64,000 nt of DNA, taken from assembly GCF_000519085.1 (NCBI RefSeq), contig NZ_KI912577.1, forward strand, positions 1,180,501 to 1,244,500. The letters are read 5' to 3'. This stretch comes from Methylobacterium sp. 10 (GTDB lineage: Bacteria > Pseudomonadota > Alphaproteobacteria > Rhizobiales > Beijerinckiaceae). Shown here one piece after another: positions 40,487 to 49,926 of this stretch. Under the pieces are notes generated by a model. It had not been told where the DNA came from, did no database searches, and was given only the letters and a program-made list of their open reading frames with translations. Each line of letters opens with the position of its first letter. Within the stretch, counting starts at the first letter, position 1. Both the position numbers and the translations under genes were made by a program.

Positions 40487-40511
40487 TTTGGTGCATTTGC
40501 TCCATAAGGCC
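40487..40511 (-). repeat. right terminal inverted repeat of the IS1595-type element
   Basis: This is the exact inverted partner of 35518-35542 across all 25 bases. The sequence outside it (GGAATTTTACACC) has no relation to the left flank. Confidence 0.95.
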
Positions 40512-40866
40512 GGAATTTTACACCGACTATTTTGCGACGGTCGGGGAACGGGTCGCGATCGTCGTTACGTTTTCTGCTCATCGCAGCGTGTTCCAAAGTA
40601 CGCTTGAGCGCTTCTGGCCCTCGATGGCAACCGTCCGGCCCAAACGCTGAGTATTGGGCACTGCGGCCTCCCGCGCGTCGTTGCCGGGGGCAGAGCGTTC
40701 GGTGACCTTTCCTGCCTGACGCTGGCGAAATCGAGCCGGGCTGGGTGCACTGACGGCAGACCATGCCTAGGCGCATCTGGACGATGTCGTCGGCGTCACG
40801 GTCGAGTTGGTGCGCGGAACCGATGGCGGGCGCCGCAGCCCTACAAGCGACCGCCACTGGGCTCAA
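40512..40866. other. no intact gene between the transposon and the IS481 element
   Basis: About 355 bases of host-like GC contain only short frames with no recognisable domain. One frame at the right (HLDDVVGVTVELVRG) may be the tail of a lost gene. It is probably debris left by successive insertions. Confidence 0.5.
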
Positions 40867-40870
40867 CTAG

Positions 40871-41916
40871 GTGTTTGATCCCGCGGTGTGGTGATACGGT
40901 TGAGCACCATGCTGCGAGGGAAGCGCTATGGGCCAAGTTCTCCATGGAAGCGCCACCACGACGGAGGCAGTCCGTCGCGCGATCCAGCTACGTGAAGAGA
41001 GCGTAAGGGCGCTGGCCCGGCGCTACAGCGTCAGTCCGACGACGGTGCAGAAGTGGCGCAAACTGGCGACGACGGCGGATGCCCGGATGGGACCTAAAGA
41101 GCCGCGCTCCACCGTGCTCACGGTCGAGGAGGAGGCGATCATCGTCGCTTTCCGACGACATACGCTCCTGCAGCTGGACGATTGCCTTTACGCGCTCCAG
41201 GCCACGATCCCGCACCTGACCCGCTCATCGCTGCATCGCTGCCTGCAGCGGCACGGCATAAGCCGACTGCTGGAGGTCGACGGCGACAAGCCCAAGCGGT
41301 CGCGCTTCAAGGTCTATCCGCTCGGCTACTTCCACATCGATCTGGCTGAGGTCCACACGGCGGAAGGGCGGCTCTACCTGCTCGTCGCCATCGACCGCAC
41401 GACCAAGTTCGCCTTCGTCGAGCTCCATGAGAAGGCGACCCGGCGGGTTGCCGGCGACTTCCTCCGCCATCTCATCGAGGCGGTGCCCTACAAGGTGCAC
41501 ACGGTGCTCACCGACAATGGCACCCACTCCACGACACCCGGCAACATCGCCTCGGCCGCCTCCATCATCAAGGAGGCGATTGCAGCCGGCGAGACATTCC
41601 GAGCCCACAGCTTTGAGTCCGCCTGTGCCCGCAACGATATCGACCATCGCCTGACCAAGCCGCGGCACCCTTGGACGAATGGGCAGGTCGAGCGAATGAA
41701 CCGCACGATCAAGGACGCGACGGTCAAGCGCTACCACTACGAAAGCCACGAGCAACTTCGTGCTCACCTGGCCGACTTCGTCAGCGCCTACAATTTTGGC
41801 CGCCGCCTGAAGACCCTGCGTGGCCTCACACCCTACGAGGCCATCTGCAAAGCATGGTCTGCCGAGCCCGGTCGCTTCAGGTCAAACCCGATCCACCAAA
41901 TCCCGGGACCAAACAT
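40871..41916. mobile_element. IS481 family insertion sequence
   Basis: Imperfect inverted ends (GTGTTTGATCCC on the left, complement GATGTTTGGTCCC on the right) bracket one transposase gene. A CTAG tetranucleotide flanks each end (40867-40870 and 41917-41920), matching the CTAG-type target known for IS481. The element is about 1.05 kb, the family norm. Confidence 0.85.
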
Positions 41917-41920
41917 CTAG
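40928..41920 (+). CDS. IS481 family transposase
   Basis: The 330-residue protein has an N-terminal helix-turn-helix (RRAIQLREESVRALARRYSVSPTTVQKW) and an rve-type DDE integrase core. The catalytic acids are in FHIDLAEVHTAEG, TVLTDNGTHS and NGQVERMNRTIKDA. It looks full length. The TAG stop codon lies in the flanking CTAG target repeat rather than in the element proper, so the C-terminal end depends on the insertion site. Confidence 0.92.
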   Translation: MGQVLHGSATTTEAVRRAIQLREESVRALARRYSVSPTTVQKWRKLATTADARMGPKEPRSTVLTVEEEAIIVAFRRHTLLQLDDCLYALQATIPHLTRSSLHRCLQRHGISRLLEVDGDKPKRSRFKVYPLGYFHIDLAEVHTAEGRLYLLVAIDRTTKFAFVELHEKATRRVAGDFLRHLIEAVPYKVHTVLTDNGTHSTTPGNIASAASIIKEAIAAGETFRAHSFESACARNDIDHRLTKPRHPWTNGQVERMNRTIKDATVKRYHYESHEQLRAHLADFVSAYNFGRRLKTLRGLTPYEAICKAWSAEPGRFRSNPIHQIPGPNI

Positions 41921-43022
41921 TCAGCAACATCTCGCGTTTGACAGGTCATCGCTCTTCCCTCACCCAGATACCGGTCGGCTGCGAGCAAAGCCTTGGACGG
42001 TTCGGAAGGACAGTGACCGGCTCGTCGAACGGCAGCATGCTGTCACACTGCATGACCTTCACCGCCCGCGTGGATTCTCGCGAGCTGCTGGCGTGTAAGC
42101 GCCCCTGCCGTTCCGGCAGCTTTCTAAGGGGGCTTCTGGCCTGGGTTTTCCCCAGAGTCGGCACCCCTTTATCCGTGGATGAATCGCATTGCACCCTATC
42201 CTCTCTGTCCCGGCCCAGCCGTCACTTTGCGTCCACGCCTGCCACTCTCGGCTGATGACGCGGGCGACATTCAAGCTGTTCTTGCTCCCCTCGCGGCGTC
42301 GTTCCTCAATCGTCAGCAGCCGCTGTCCTCGGCTAGACGGATAGCACCCTGAGCGAGGCGACAGCACACCCCGCCCCGGGCGGCGATAGCGCCGATGCAA
42401 AACTCTTACATGCCCCTGTGTCGACCGACGAAGTTTCAAAAGGCGTGCGGTCCCAGCCACGGGTGCAGCTAAAGGCCGAACGCTGCCTTATGACGGTTCT
42501 ATGGAAGCAGGGCTGGTCTCCCCGCTTCGCGAGCGCCCTCATCTTGTGTTAGGAACTGAGCCTAGGCATCGCCTCATACCGAGACACTGAATGGACTTCG
42601 CTGCGGCCTAACGCGCGATTAAATCGGGATCGAAGAATCATCGCGATTACCGAGTGAAGCCTTCGAACACCCTGCATTAATAAAGGCAAGAATTGTTTCG
42701 CAGGGGCCACACCTGGAGACAAACCCTTATCCTACAACAATATTTTACGTTTGAAGTCCTTTTTTAAAAGGCAAGCATGCCAATTTGCTTTGCTCAGCGA
42801 GGTCGCACCCTCAACAACCGTTTTGCACCCCACAACAATTTGCGGTATCCAAGTCCGGAAATTCAGAATCATTCTGCTCTGTCGCTGGTAGCGGAAGCAT
42901 TTACGGCAGGTTTAGTAAAAAATTTGCCATGAACATTGGGCGCAAGCCCTTGATGCTAATTCCGTCGCAGAGTTGACTTAGATATTCCATCAATTGTGCT
43001 GCTTGATAGGCTACCAGGAAAA
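41921..43022. other. 1.1 kb without a recognisable gene upstream of the RTX gene
   Basis: Positions 41921-42540 are GC-rich and contain several short frames on both strands that match nothing I know. They look like fragments. From about 42600 the sequence becomes AT-rich (AATATTTTACG, CCTTTTTTAAAAGG), as expected for the promoter and leader of the RTX gene. No specific promoter is assigned. Confidence 0.5.
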
Positions 43023-46000
43023 ATGGCAAAGATCTTCGGCACAGTCCAAAGTGATTTTAATCTAACTGGTGGCGCCGAAGGCGACCTAATATATGGCGGC
43101 CCTGCAGGGTCGAATCAGAATTCCAACAACGGGAACGATTATATTTACGGCAACGGCGGCAACGACACGTTGGTCGGTGGCGGTGGCAACGACGTCCTGG
43201 ATGGCGGTGCGGACAACGACAGCCTGAACGGCGGAGATGGCGACGACAGCCTTCGAGACGGCGACAACCGCTACGTCCTGGGTTCGACCGCAGGCAATGA
43301 CCGTCTCATCGGCGGAGCCGGGAAGGATCTTATCGAGAGCTACGGCGGCGTGGACACGATCGACGGCGGCTCGGGTATCGATAGCCTGATCCTCGATCGC
43401 TCATCGACCAAGGCGAACCTGACCTTTTCGATGACGGGCTCCTCCACCACCCTCGTGGGTGATGGGACTAGGGTCCTTAATGTCGAGTCGATCAGCCTTA
43501 CCGGTGGGACCGGCAATGATCGGTTTACCACGGGCGACGGTAACGACACGCTCATCGGCGGCGGTGGACGAAATATTCTTTCGGGCGGCGGCGGCAACGA
43601 CAGTCTAAGTGACTACTCATATTTCGGCTTCTCGCCTGAAGCCCCCCATGATACTGACAAGATGCTTGGCGGCAACGGCGACGATCGCATGTCGAGCAAC
43701 GGCGGGGTTGACATCATTGATGGCGGATCCGGTCTAGACAGCGTCACCCTCGACCGCTTCACCGCAACGGCCGGTCTCACTTTCACGATGACCGGATCGA
43801 CCAGCAAGACCACCCTGGTGGGAGACGGCACCACGGTCGTGAATGTGGAAACTGTTAGCCTGATTGGCGGATCAGGCAACGACCGCTTCACCACGGGCAG
43901 CGGCAACGACCTGCTTAACGGCGGTGGCAGCAACGACATCCTGAACGGAGGCGACGGGTTCGATACCTTGTTTGGTGGCATCGGCAATGATCAGCTGAAC
44001 GGCGGCAACGGTGGCGACACTTTAGACGGCGGGGCAGGTAATGATACGCTGCGAGGCGGTGACGGCGATGACACTCTATCGGGTGGAGGAGGAGCAAACC
44101 TCCTCGACGGCGGAGCCGGCAATGACTCTCTCTCGGACGCCACGTATCCGTCCTGGACGGTCCTAATCGGCAACGACAGGCTCATCGGCGGAGGCGGTTC
44201 CGATCGGTTAGCTAGCTATGGTGGCGCTGACTTTATCGATGGCGGCGCTGACAGCGACAGCGTCACGATCAACCGCTCGTCAGCGGTCAATGACCTGACC
44301 TTCATCATGGCCGGATCCGACAGAACGACCACCCTTAACGGTGATGGCACGCGGGTCATTCATGTCGAGACCATCAGCCTAACTGGAGGCTCGGGTAACG
44401 ATCGCTTCACGGCGGCGACAGGTAACGACACGCTCGACGGCGGAGCCGGTAACGACCAACTCGATGGTGGTGAAGGCACGGATTCTCTCTCTGGGGGGAT
44501 TGGTAACGACCGCTTGAAGGGCGGTGCTGACAACGACTACCTGACCGGCGGTGAAGGGTCCGACCTTCTCGATGGTGGTTCCGGGGATGACAGCCTGAAC
44601 GATGGGAATGGCTACTCGGGCGCCACCTCCACGGATAACGACCGATTGCTGGGTGGAAGCGGTAACGACCGTATCTCAAGCTATAGCGGTCGGGACGTGA
44701 TCGACGGGGGAACCGGAACCGATAGCCTCACTCTTAACCGCGTTTCGGCTACCGCAAACCTGACATTCACCATGGCAGATGCCGGGACTGTCACGACGCT
44801 CATTGGCGACGGAACGACGGTCGTTGGTATCGAGACCATCAGCCTGACCGGCGGTTCCGGCAATGATCGCTTTACCGCGGGCGCCGGCGCCGACACGCTG
44901 AATGGCGGGCTCGGTAATGACGTGCTGAGCGGCGGTGCCGGCAACGACAGCCTCATTGACGGAGATGGCTCCTATCTTGACGCGCCAACCGGAAACGACA
45001 GACTGCTCGGTGGGACTGGGGACGACGTCATCAGAAGCGCCGGCGGGGCAGACACCATTGATGGTGGAGCAGGCTTCGATACCGCCTTCATTGACCGCTC
45101 ATCCGCCCTCGTTGCTCAAACTTTCTCCATGACTGGCTCAACTGGACGCACTGGAGACGGTACGACGATCGTCAACGTGGAAAGCCTTCACCTGATCGGC
45201 GGCTCGGGCAATGATCGCTTCACCACCGGCACCAGCGATGACTTCCTTTCCGGAGGCGGCGGCAAGGACGCTCTGAATGGCGGTGCTGGGAACGATGTGC
45301 TGGACGGCGACGCCGGGGACGATACGCTGAAGGGTGGAACGGGCGACGACACGCTGAACGGCGGAACCGGGAATGATACTCTCGACGGCGGGGCAGGCGA
45401 CGACCGCCTGAACGAGTTCAACGGCTACACTTCCAGTGCGTCGACTGGCAACGAACGGTTCATGGGCGGAACCGGAAACGACAGCATTTCGAGCCGCGAT
45501 GGAGCGGATATTATCGACGGTGGCGCTGGCACCGACACAGCATACATCGACCGATCCTCATCGATCACAGCGCTATCATTCGCTATGACGGGGTCTACCG
45601 GCATCACCAAAATCGGAGGTGACGGGACGACAATTGTCAATGTCGAGAACATTTCTCTCGTCGGCGGTATGGGCAACGATCGCTTCACTGTCGGTGCAGG
45701 CGATGACAGCCTGTACGGTGGAGCCGGCAATGATCAGTTGAACGGTGGAGCCGGTAACGATGTGCTCTACGGCGGGTTAGGCAAGGACACACTGGTCGGC
45801 GGTGCGGGTAGCGATCGCCTCTACGACGCCGATTTTTATGGCTTCACCCAGGTAGCGAGCATTGACCGTCTCTTAGGCGGAAGTGGAGACGACAATCTTA
45901 CCAGCTACGATGGGGCCGACATCCTTGATGGCGGGACAGGTACCGACACCGCCGTCATCAATCGCTCATTAACAACAGTCGCGCTGACGTTCTCCATGAC

Positions 46001-47849
46001 CGGGTCCACCGGCATCACAAAACTTGTGGGTGACGGCACCACAATCACGAATATCGAGAACGTGTACCTCACCGGCGGCTCGGGCAACGATCGCTTCACA
46101 GCTACTGCTGGCGATGACACCCTGTACGGCGGAACCGGGAACGATAAGCTGAACGGTGGAGCTGGCCACGATGTGCTGGTGGGAGGTGGCGGCGACGACA
46201 TGCTGAATGGCGGCGCGGGCAACGACCGCCTCGACGATGGCGACCCGTATGGCTTCAGTTTTGCAACGAGCAATGACAAGCTCTTGGGCGGAAGCGGCGA
46301 CGACGACATTGGAAGCTACGCTGGCGCCGATGTCATCGACGGCGGTACGGGCACAGACACCGCCATCATCAACCGTGGCTCGGCGACTGCCGCACTGTCA
46401 TTCTCGATGACGGGGTCCGATGGTGTAACAAAGCTCGTGGGCGACGGCACCACGATCACCCATGTCGAAAACGTCAGTCTCACCGGCGGTGCGGGCAACG
46501 ATCGCTTCACCGCCGCCGCCGGAGATGACAGACTGTTCGGCGGAGTCGGCAACGACCGCTTGAATGGCGGAGCTGGCAACGACTACCTCGTCGATAGCTC
46601 GGACTACTACGGCAGCATCCCGTTTCTCGCACCGGACCGAGACACTATGATAGGTGGAAGTGGCGATGACAACATTACAAGCTATAGCGGCACGGACACT
46701 ATCAACGGGGGTACCGGTATAGACACGGCCTTCATCAATCGGTCCTCAGCGATCGCAGGCCTTACATTCTCCATGGCGGGATCAAGCGGAATTACCGAGC
46801 TCGTGGGAGATGGCACCACGATTGTCCAGGTCGAGAATGTCAACCTCATAGGTGGCACGGGCAATGATCGCTTCACAACGGCTGCTGGCGACGATCGCCT
46901 CATCGGCGGTGCCGGCGACGATTATCTCAATGGCGGTGCGGGCAACGATGACATCCTCGATGACTATAACCCCTACAGCCCCTATACGATCGCCTGGACA
47001 GACCGCGATACGTTGATTGGCGGAAGCGGCGATGACGAGATCATAACCTCCAATGGGGTCGACGTCATCGATGGAGGGACAGGCGCGGATATCGCCTTTC
47101 TTCATCGCGAGATGGCAACGACTGATCTGACGTTCATCCTGACTGACTCAATGGGAACGACCACTCTTGTAGGTGATGGTACGACCGTCACCAATGTCGA
47201 GACAATCAAACTGAGCGGTGGCTCAGGCAACGATCGATTTACCACCGGCACCGGAGACGATTGGCTGAGTGGCGGCCGAGGCAACGACATCTTGAATGGC
47301 GGCAACGGATCGGATTCCGTCTCTTATGTCGGCGCGTTTGGCTCGGTGGCTGTCAATCTTGCCACAGGAGAAGCCCATGGAGCGGACGGCGATGACACCC
47401 TAATCGGAATCGAGAACGTCCAGGGGTCATCTTACGACGACATGTTGACGGGCAACAATCTTAGCAACACTCTGAACGGTGGAGGTGGTTCCGATACCCT
47501 AGCTGGCGGCAAGGGCAGTGACACGTTCCTCTTTGCAACATGGTCAAGCGGCGGGAACGCCACTGTCCATGTGTCCGACTTTAACTCGGCCGAGTCGGAC
47601 AAAATTCATCTTGACCGATACATTTACTCCGCGGTCACTGATGAAAACGGCGCCGTTCCCACGCATCTCCTAAAAGGGATGTTCGTCAACGGAACCGTTG
47701 CGCAAGATGGGAATGATCACATCATCTATGACCGTGCAACTGGAAGTCTCAGCTACGATGCCGACGGCGTCGGAGGAACGGCAGCTATTCATCTCGCGAC
47801 CCTAGATAACAAGACCGAGCTAACATTTGCTGATTTTCTAATCGTCTAA
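43023..47849 (+). CDS. giant RTX calcium-binding repeat protein, type I secreted
   Basis: From ATG 43023 (AGGAAAA just upstream) the protein is 1608 residues. It has no N-terminal signal peptide and consists almost wholly of GGxGNDxLxGG nonapeptides. Ten larger modules are visible. Each has RTX repeats, a segment of the type GxDxIDGGxGxDSxxIxRSS, a strand region FSMTGS and GDGTTIxNVE, then GGSGNDRFT. The C-terminus (SDTFLFATW, VSDFNSAESDKIHLD, DHIIYDRATGSLSYDADG) is the usual type I secretion module. No catalytic domain and no type I transporter are adjacent. A surface or matrix adhesin or structural role is inferred. Confidence 0.92.
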   Translation: MAKIFGTVQSDFNLTGGAEGDLIYGGPAGSNQNSNNGNDYIYGNGGNDTLVGGGGNDVLDGGADNDSLNGGDGDDSLRDGDNRYVLGSTAGNDRLIGGAGKDLIESYGGVDTIDGGSGIDSLILDRSSTKANLTFSMTGSSTTLVGDGTRVLNVESISLTGGTGNDRFTTGDGNDTLIGGGGRNILSGGGGNDSLSDYSYFGFSPEAPHDTDKMLGGNGDDRMSSNGGVDIIDGGSGLDSVTLDRFTATAGLTFTMTGSTSKTTLVGDGTTVVNVETVSLIGGSGNDRFTTGSGNDLLNGGGSNDILNGGDGFDTLFGGIGNDQLNGGNGGDTLDGGAGNDTLRGGDGDDTLSGGGGANLLDGGAGNDSLSDATYPSWTVLIGNDRLIGGGGSDRLASYGGADFIDGGADSDSVTINRSSAVNDLTFIMAGSDRTTTLNGDGTRVIHVETISLTGGSGNDRFTAATGNDTLDGGAGNDQLDGGEGTDSLSGGIGNDRLKGGADNDYLTGGEGSDLLDGGSGDDSLNDGNGYSGATSTDNDRLLGGSGNDRISSYSGRDVIDGGTGTDSLTLNRVSATANLTFTMADAGTVTTLIGDGTTVVGIETISLTGGSGNDRFTAGAGADTLNGGLGNDVLSGGAGNDSLIDGDGSYLDAPTGNDRLLGGTGDDVIRSAGGADTIDGGAGFDTAFIDRSSALVAQTFSMTGSTGRTGDGTTIVNVESLHLIGGSGNDRFTTGTSDDFLSGGGGKDALNGGAGNDVLDGDAGDDTLKGGTGDDTLNGGTGNDTLDGGAGDDRLNEFNGYTSSASTGNERFMGGTGNDSISSRDGADIIDGGAGTDTAYIDRSSSITALSFAMTGSTGITKIGGDGTTIVNVENISLVGGMGNDRFTVGAGDDSLYGGAGNDQLNGGAGNDVLYGGLGKDTLVGGAGSDRLYDADFYGFTQVASIDRLLGGSGDDNLTSYDGADILDGGTGTDTAVINRSLTTVALTFSMTGSTGITKLVGDGTTITNIENVYLTGGSGNDRFTATAGDDTLYGGTGNDKLNGGAGHDVLVGGGGDDMLNGGAGNDRLDDGDPYGFSFATSNDKLLGGSGDDDIGSYAGADVIDGGTGTDTAIINRGSATAALSFSMTGSDGVTKLVGDGTTITHVENVSLTGGAGNDRFTAAAGDDRLFGGVGNDRLNGGAGNDYLVDSSDYYGSIPFLAPDRDTMIGGSGDDNITSYSGTDTINGGTGIDTAFINRSSAIAGLTFSMAGSSGITELVGDGTTIVQVENVNLIGGTGNDRFTTAAGDDRLIGGAGDDYLNGGAGNDDILDDYNPYSPYTIAWTDRDTLIGGSGDDEIITSNGVDVIDGGTGADIAFLHREMATTDLTFILTDSMGTTTLVGDGTTVTNVETIKLSGGSGNDRFTTGTGDDWLSGGRGNDILNGGNGSDSVSYVGAFGSVAVNLATGEAHGADGDDTLIGIENVQGSSYDDMLTGNNLSNTLNGGGGSDTLAGGKGSDTFLFATWSSGGNATVHVSDFNSAESDKIHLDRYIYSAVTDENGAVPTHLLKGMFVNGTVAQDGNDHIIYDRATGSLSYDADGVGGTAAIHLATLDNKTELTFADFLIV

Positions 47850-48144
47850 GTATATTAGCCAAAGCTAATTACATAAGAATTTTATGCAAAACGCATATTG
47901 TATGCTCATAAAAATCTGCGTGTTCAGCTTGAACGATATTCGTAATAGGCTGCTCCCGCAACACACGGCAAACCTGTGGGCGGGAGCATCCAAAAGCGGG
48001 CGCGATAGCTGGGACCCCGTTGGCCACCTGCGACTCGTGAAGTTCACTGATAAAGCATGAGTTGCATGAAGCCGGTCTTTTGGTCCGACCTTCAGCCGGG
48101 TCGGCGGGGAAGCCGCCGGTCCAAGCTTCCCCTTATGTCGGCCC
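47850..48144. other. no gene seen downstream of the RTX gene
   Basis: This stretch has an AT-rich start (ATTAGCCAAAGCTAAT forms a weak hairpin right after the RTX stop). GC-rich palindromic sequence follows (CCGGTCTTTTGGTCC, GGCGGGGAAGCCGCC) and probably acts as a terminator for the disrupted minus-strand gene ending at 48145. No coding frame is convincing. Confidence 0.5.
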
Positions 48145-48261
48145 TTACCGAGCGATCTGCAATCGCAGGGCAGTAGCGGCCGATAGCCATTCGTACTCAG
48201 GCGAATTGCTCGCCTGTTGGCCATTCAACATGATCTTCCCCCGGTTCCACGGACACGGGGT

Positions 48262-49123
48262 TTAGCTCGCATTCCGTTCGGCTTGCTCGGGCGTGATGTA
48301 GCCGAGAGCCGAGTGGATGCGCTGCCGATTGTAGTAGCCTTCGATGTAGGCGAACAGGTCGCGTCGGGCCTCGTCCCGGGTCGCCCATCGTCGCTGGTGG
48401 ACGAGTTCGACCTTGAGGGTGTGGAAGAAGCTTTCCATCGGGGCGTTATCGTGAGCCCCAGCCTGTCCGGCTCATGGAGGGCGTCGCCTTCATGCCGACG
48501 AGCAGCTTTCGATAGGCCTCGGCAGCGTATTGGCTGCCGCGATCCGAGTGACAGATGAGGCCGGCCCTCGGTCGCTGACGTGGAGTGGCCATCATCAGGG
48601 CCGCCGACGTCAGTTCGGTCCGCATGTGCTCGCGCATGGACCAGCCGACGATCTTGCGGGTGGCGAGATCGAGGACGGCCGCCAGGTAAAGCCAGCCTTC
48701 TCCGGTCGGCAGGTAGGTGATGTCCGCCAGCCAGACCGTGTTGGGTAGCGCGGCGGAGAACTGCTGCTTCAGGAGGTTGGGCGCGATCGGCAGATCGTGA
48801 CGGCTGTCGGTTGTGCAGGGCCGGAATCGACGTCCTGCCAGGGCTCGGATGCCATGACGGCGCATCAGGCGCTCCACCCGCCCACGACTGGTCGTTCGCC
48901 CCTCTGCGCACAGGACGGCATGGACCCGAGGCGAGCCGTAGCGCTTCTGATGCCCGACATGGATTCGGCGGACGTCGTCGAGAAGGCGACGGTTGGACGC
49001 CGACCTCGCACTCTCGGGACGCGATCGCCAGTCGTAGTAGCCGCTATGAGAGACTTCGAGCACGCGGCACATGAGACGCACCGGCCAGGTGCTCGCATGC
49101 TGCTCAATGAAGGCGAACGTCAC
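48262..49123 (-). pseudogene. IS3 orfB transposase with a one-base frameshift
   Basis: The first part (48446-49123) encodes the HTH_21 region and rve core with AALPNTVWLADITYL and HSDRGSQYAAEAY. The frame then ends at TGWGSR-stop. The missing end continues in another frame: AHDNAPMESFFHTLKVELVH, then GYYNRQRIHSALGYITPEQAERNAS, stopping at 48262. The DDE glutamate (in PMESFF) is beyond the frameshift, so the element cannot make a normal orfAB transposase. The shift lies near 48461-48475 and fits one inserted base. Confidence 0.85.
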
Positions 49124-49449
49124 TTGGGCATCTCCGCAAAGATGCCGATCGCTTTTTTTAGGACGTCGCGCTCCATGCGCGTCCGGTCGAGTTCACGCCG
49201 CAGACGGGCGATCTCGGCCGCCTGGTCGGAGGGGGAAGCCACCGAACTTGCGGATGCGGCTCCCGGTGGACCTGCTACCCGCGGCGGTGGGGAGCCACCC
49301 ATCAGCCCCGTGCGCCACTGCCTCAGCATCGAGGGTTGGATCCCGAGTTCGGCCGCGATCTGCATCTGCGGGCGGCCGCTGCTCTCCAGCAGCGCCACCG
49401 CCTCGCGTTTGAACTCCGGGGTGAACTCGCGTCTCGTCTTGGCCATCAA
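49120..49449 (-). CDS. IS3 orfA, helix-turn-helix protein
   Basis: The 109-residue protein has the IS3 orfA helix-turn-helix (RREFTPEFKREAVALLESSGRPQMQIAAELGIQPSMLRQWR) and the leucine-zipper tail (IARLRRELDRTRMERDVLKKAIGIF). It overlaps orfB by four bases (ATGA). In intact IS3 elements a programmed frameshift here makes the fused transposase. With orfB broken, OrfA may only act as a repressor. Confidence 0.9.
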   Translation of the reverse strand: MMAKTRREFTPEFKREAVALLESSGRPQMQIAAELGIQPSMLRQWRTGLMGGSPPPRVAGPPGAASASSVASPSDQAAEIARLRRELDRTRMERDVLKKAIGIFAEMPK

Positions 49450-49926
49450 ACACCTTCCCCGCCCGCAAGGAGCGTATCAGAGGTGTCCGTGGAACCGGGG
49501 GAAGATCAAACACGCTGACGAAATGCCAGAACCGTTCGATCAGTCCATTCTCCGACCACATGTCGCGAATGGAAGCTCTGAACGCTTCACCATCAGACAC
49601 TCCTCGGTTCCACGCCATGAATGCGATGTACGCATCGGCGAGACGCTGGCCTTCAGCGGAGCCCACCGGCATTTCCTGGCGCATCGCCGAACGTACTTGG
49701 TCCAAGATCATGTCCTGTCGCGCTCGCCACGCTTTGAGGTCGTCCCGAGCCTTACGACAGCCGAAGGTCCGCCCCGTATCGATCGCCTGAGCACGTAGCA
49801 GGCGCTGGAGACGCACATCTGCCAGCACTTCGCTCACCTTCAGCCATGCATCGACTTGATCAGCAGTGGGCTCGTTGGGAAGATCCGGTGCAGCTATCAG
49901 ACCATGCATGGTATCCCGCCACTTAG

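Larger units (their letters stand above)
35518..40511. mobile_element. IS1595-type transposon with passenger genes
   Basis: The element is bounded by perfect 25-bp inverted repeats and encodes an ISXO2/IS1595-type transposase at 37432-38406. Passengers are a 143-residue protein, a Panacea antitoxin pseudogene with toxin candidate, a DUF6471 protein, a frameshifted gene coupled to a membrane protein, and a 115-residue protein. Much of 36018-39960 is clearly AT-richer than the host. The eight bases outside the two ends (ATAATCGC and GGAATTTT) do not match, so no target duplication is present. The right flank is not the other half of the baseplate gene. A deletion or rearrangement after insertion is inferred. 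Confidence 0.85.
48231..49508. mobile_element. IS3 family insertion sequence
   Basis: Perfect 26-bp inverted repeats (48231-48256 and 49483-49508, beginning TGATCTTCCCCCGG) bound orfA and orfB on the minus strand. AACA flanks both sides (48227-48230 and 49509-49512), a four-base target duplication. The element is 1278 bp, a normal IS3 size. Confidence 0.93.

Noticed and set aside
35510..40519. Eight-base target duplication around the IS1595-type element
   Set aside because: The flanking octamers ATAATCGC and GGAATTTT are unrelated.
42059..42460. 134-residue minus-strand frame
   Set aside because: No recognisable domain, no ribosome-binding site, and basic low-complexity composition typical of chance frames in GC-rich DNA.
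43023..47849. CRISPR-like or satellite repeats
   Set aside because: The periodic sequence is coding: repeats are nine-codon RTX units in one frame with silent differences, and spacing is irregular with no unique spacers.
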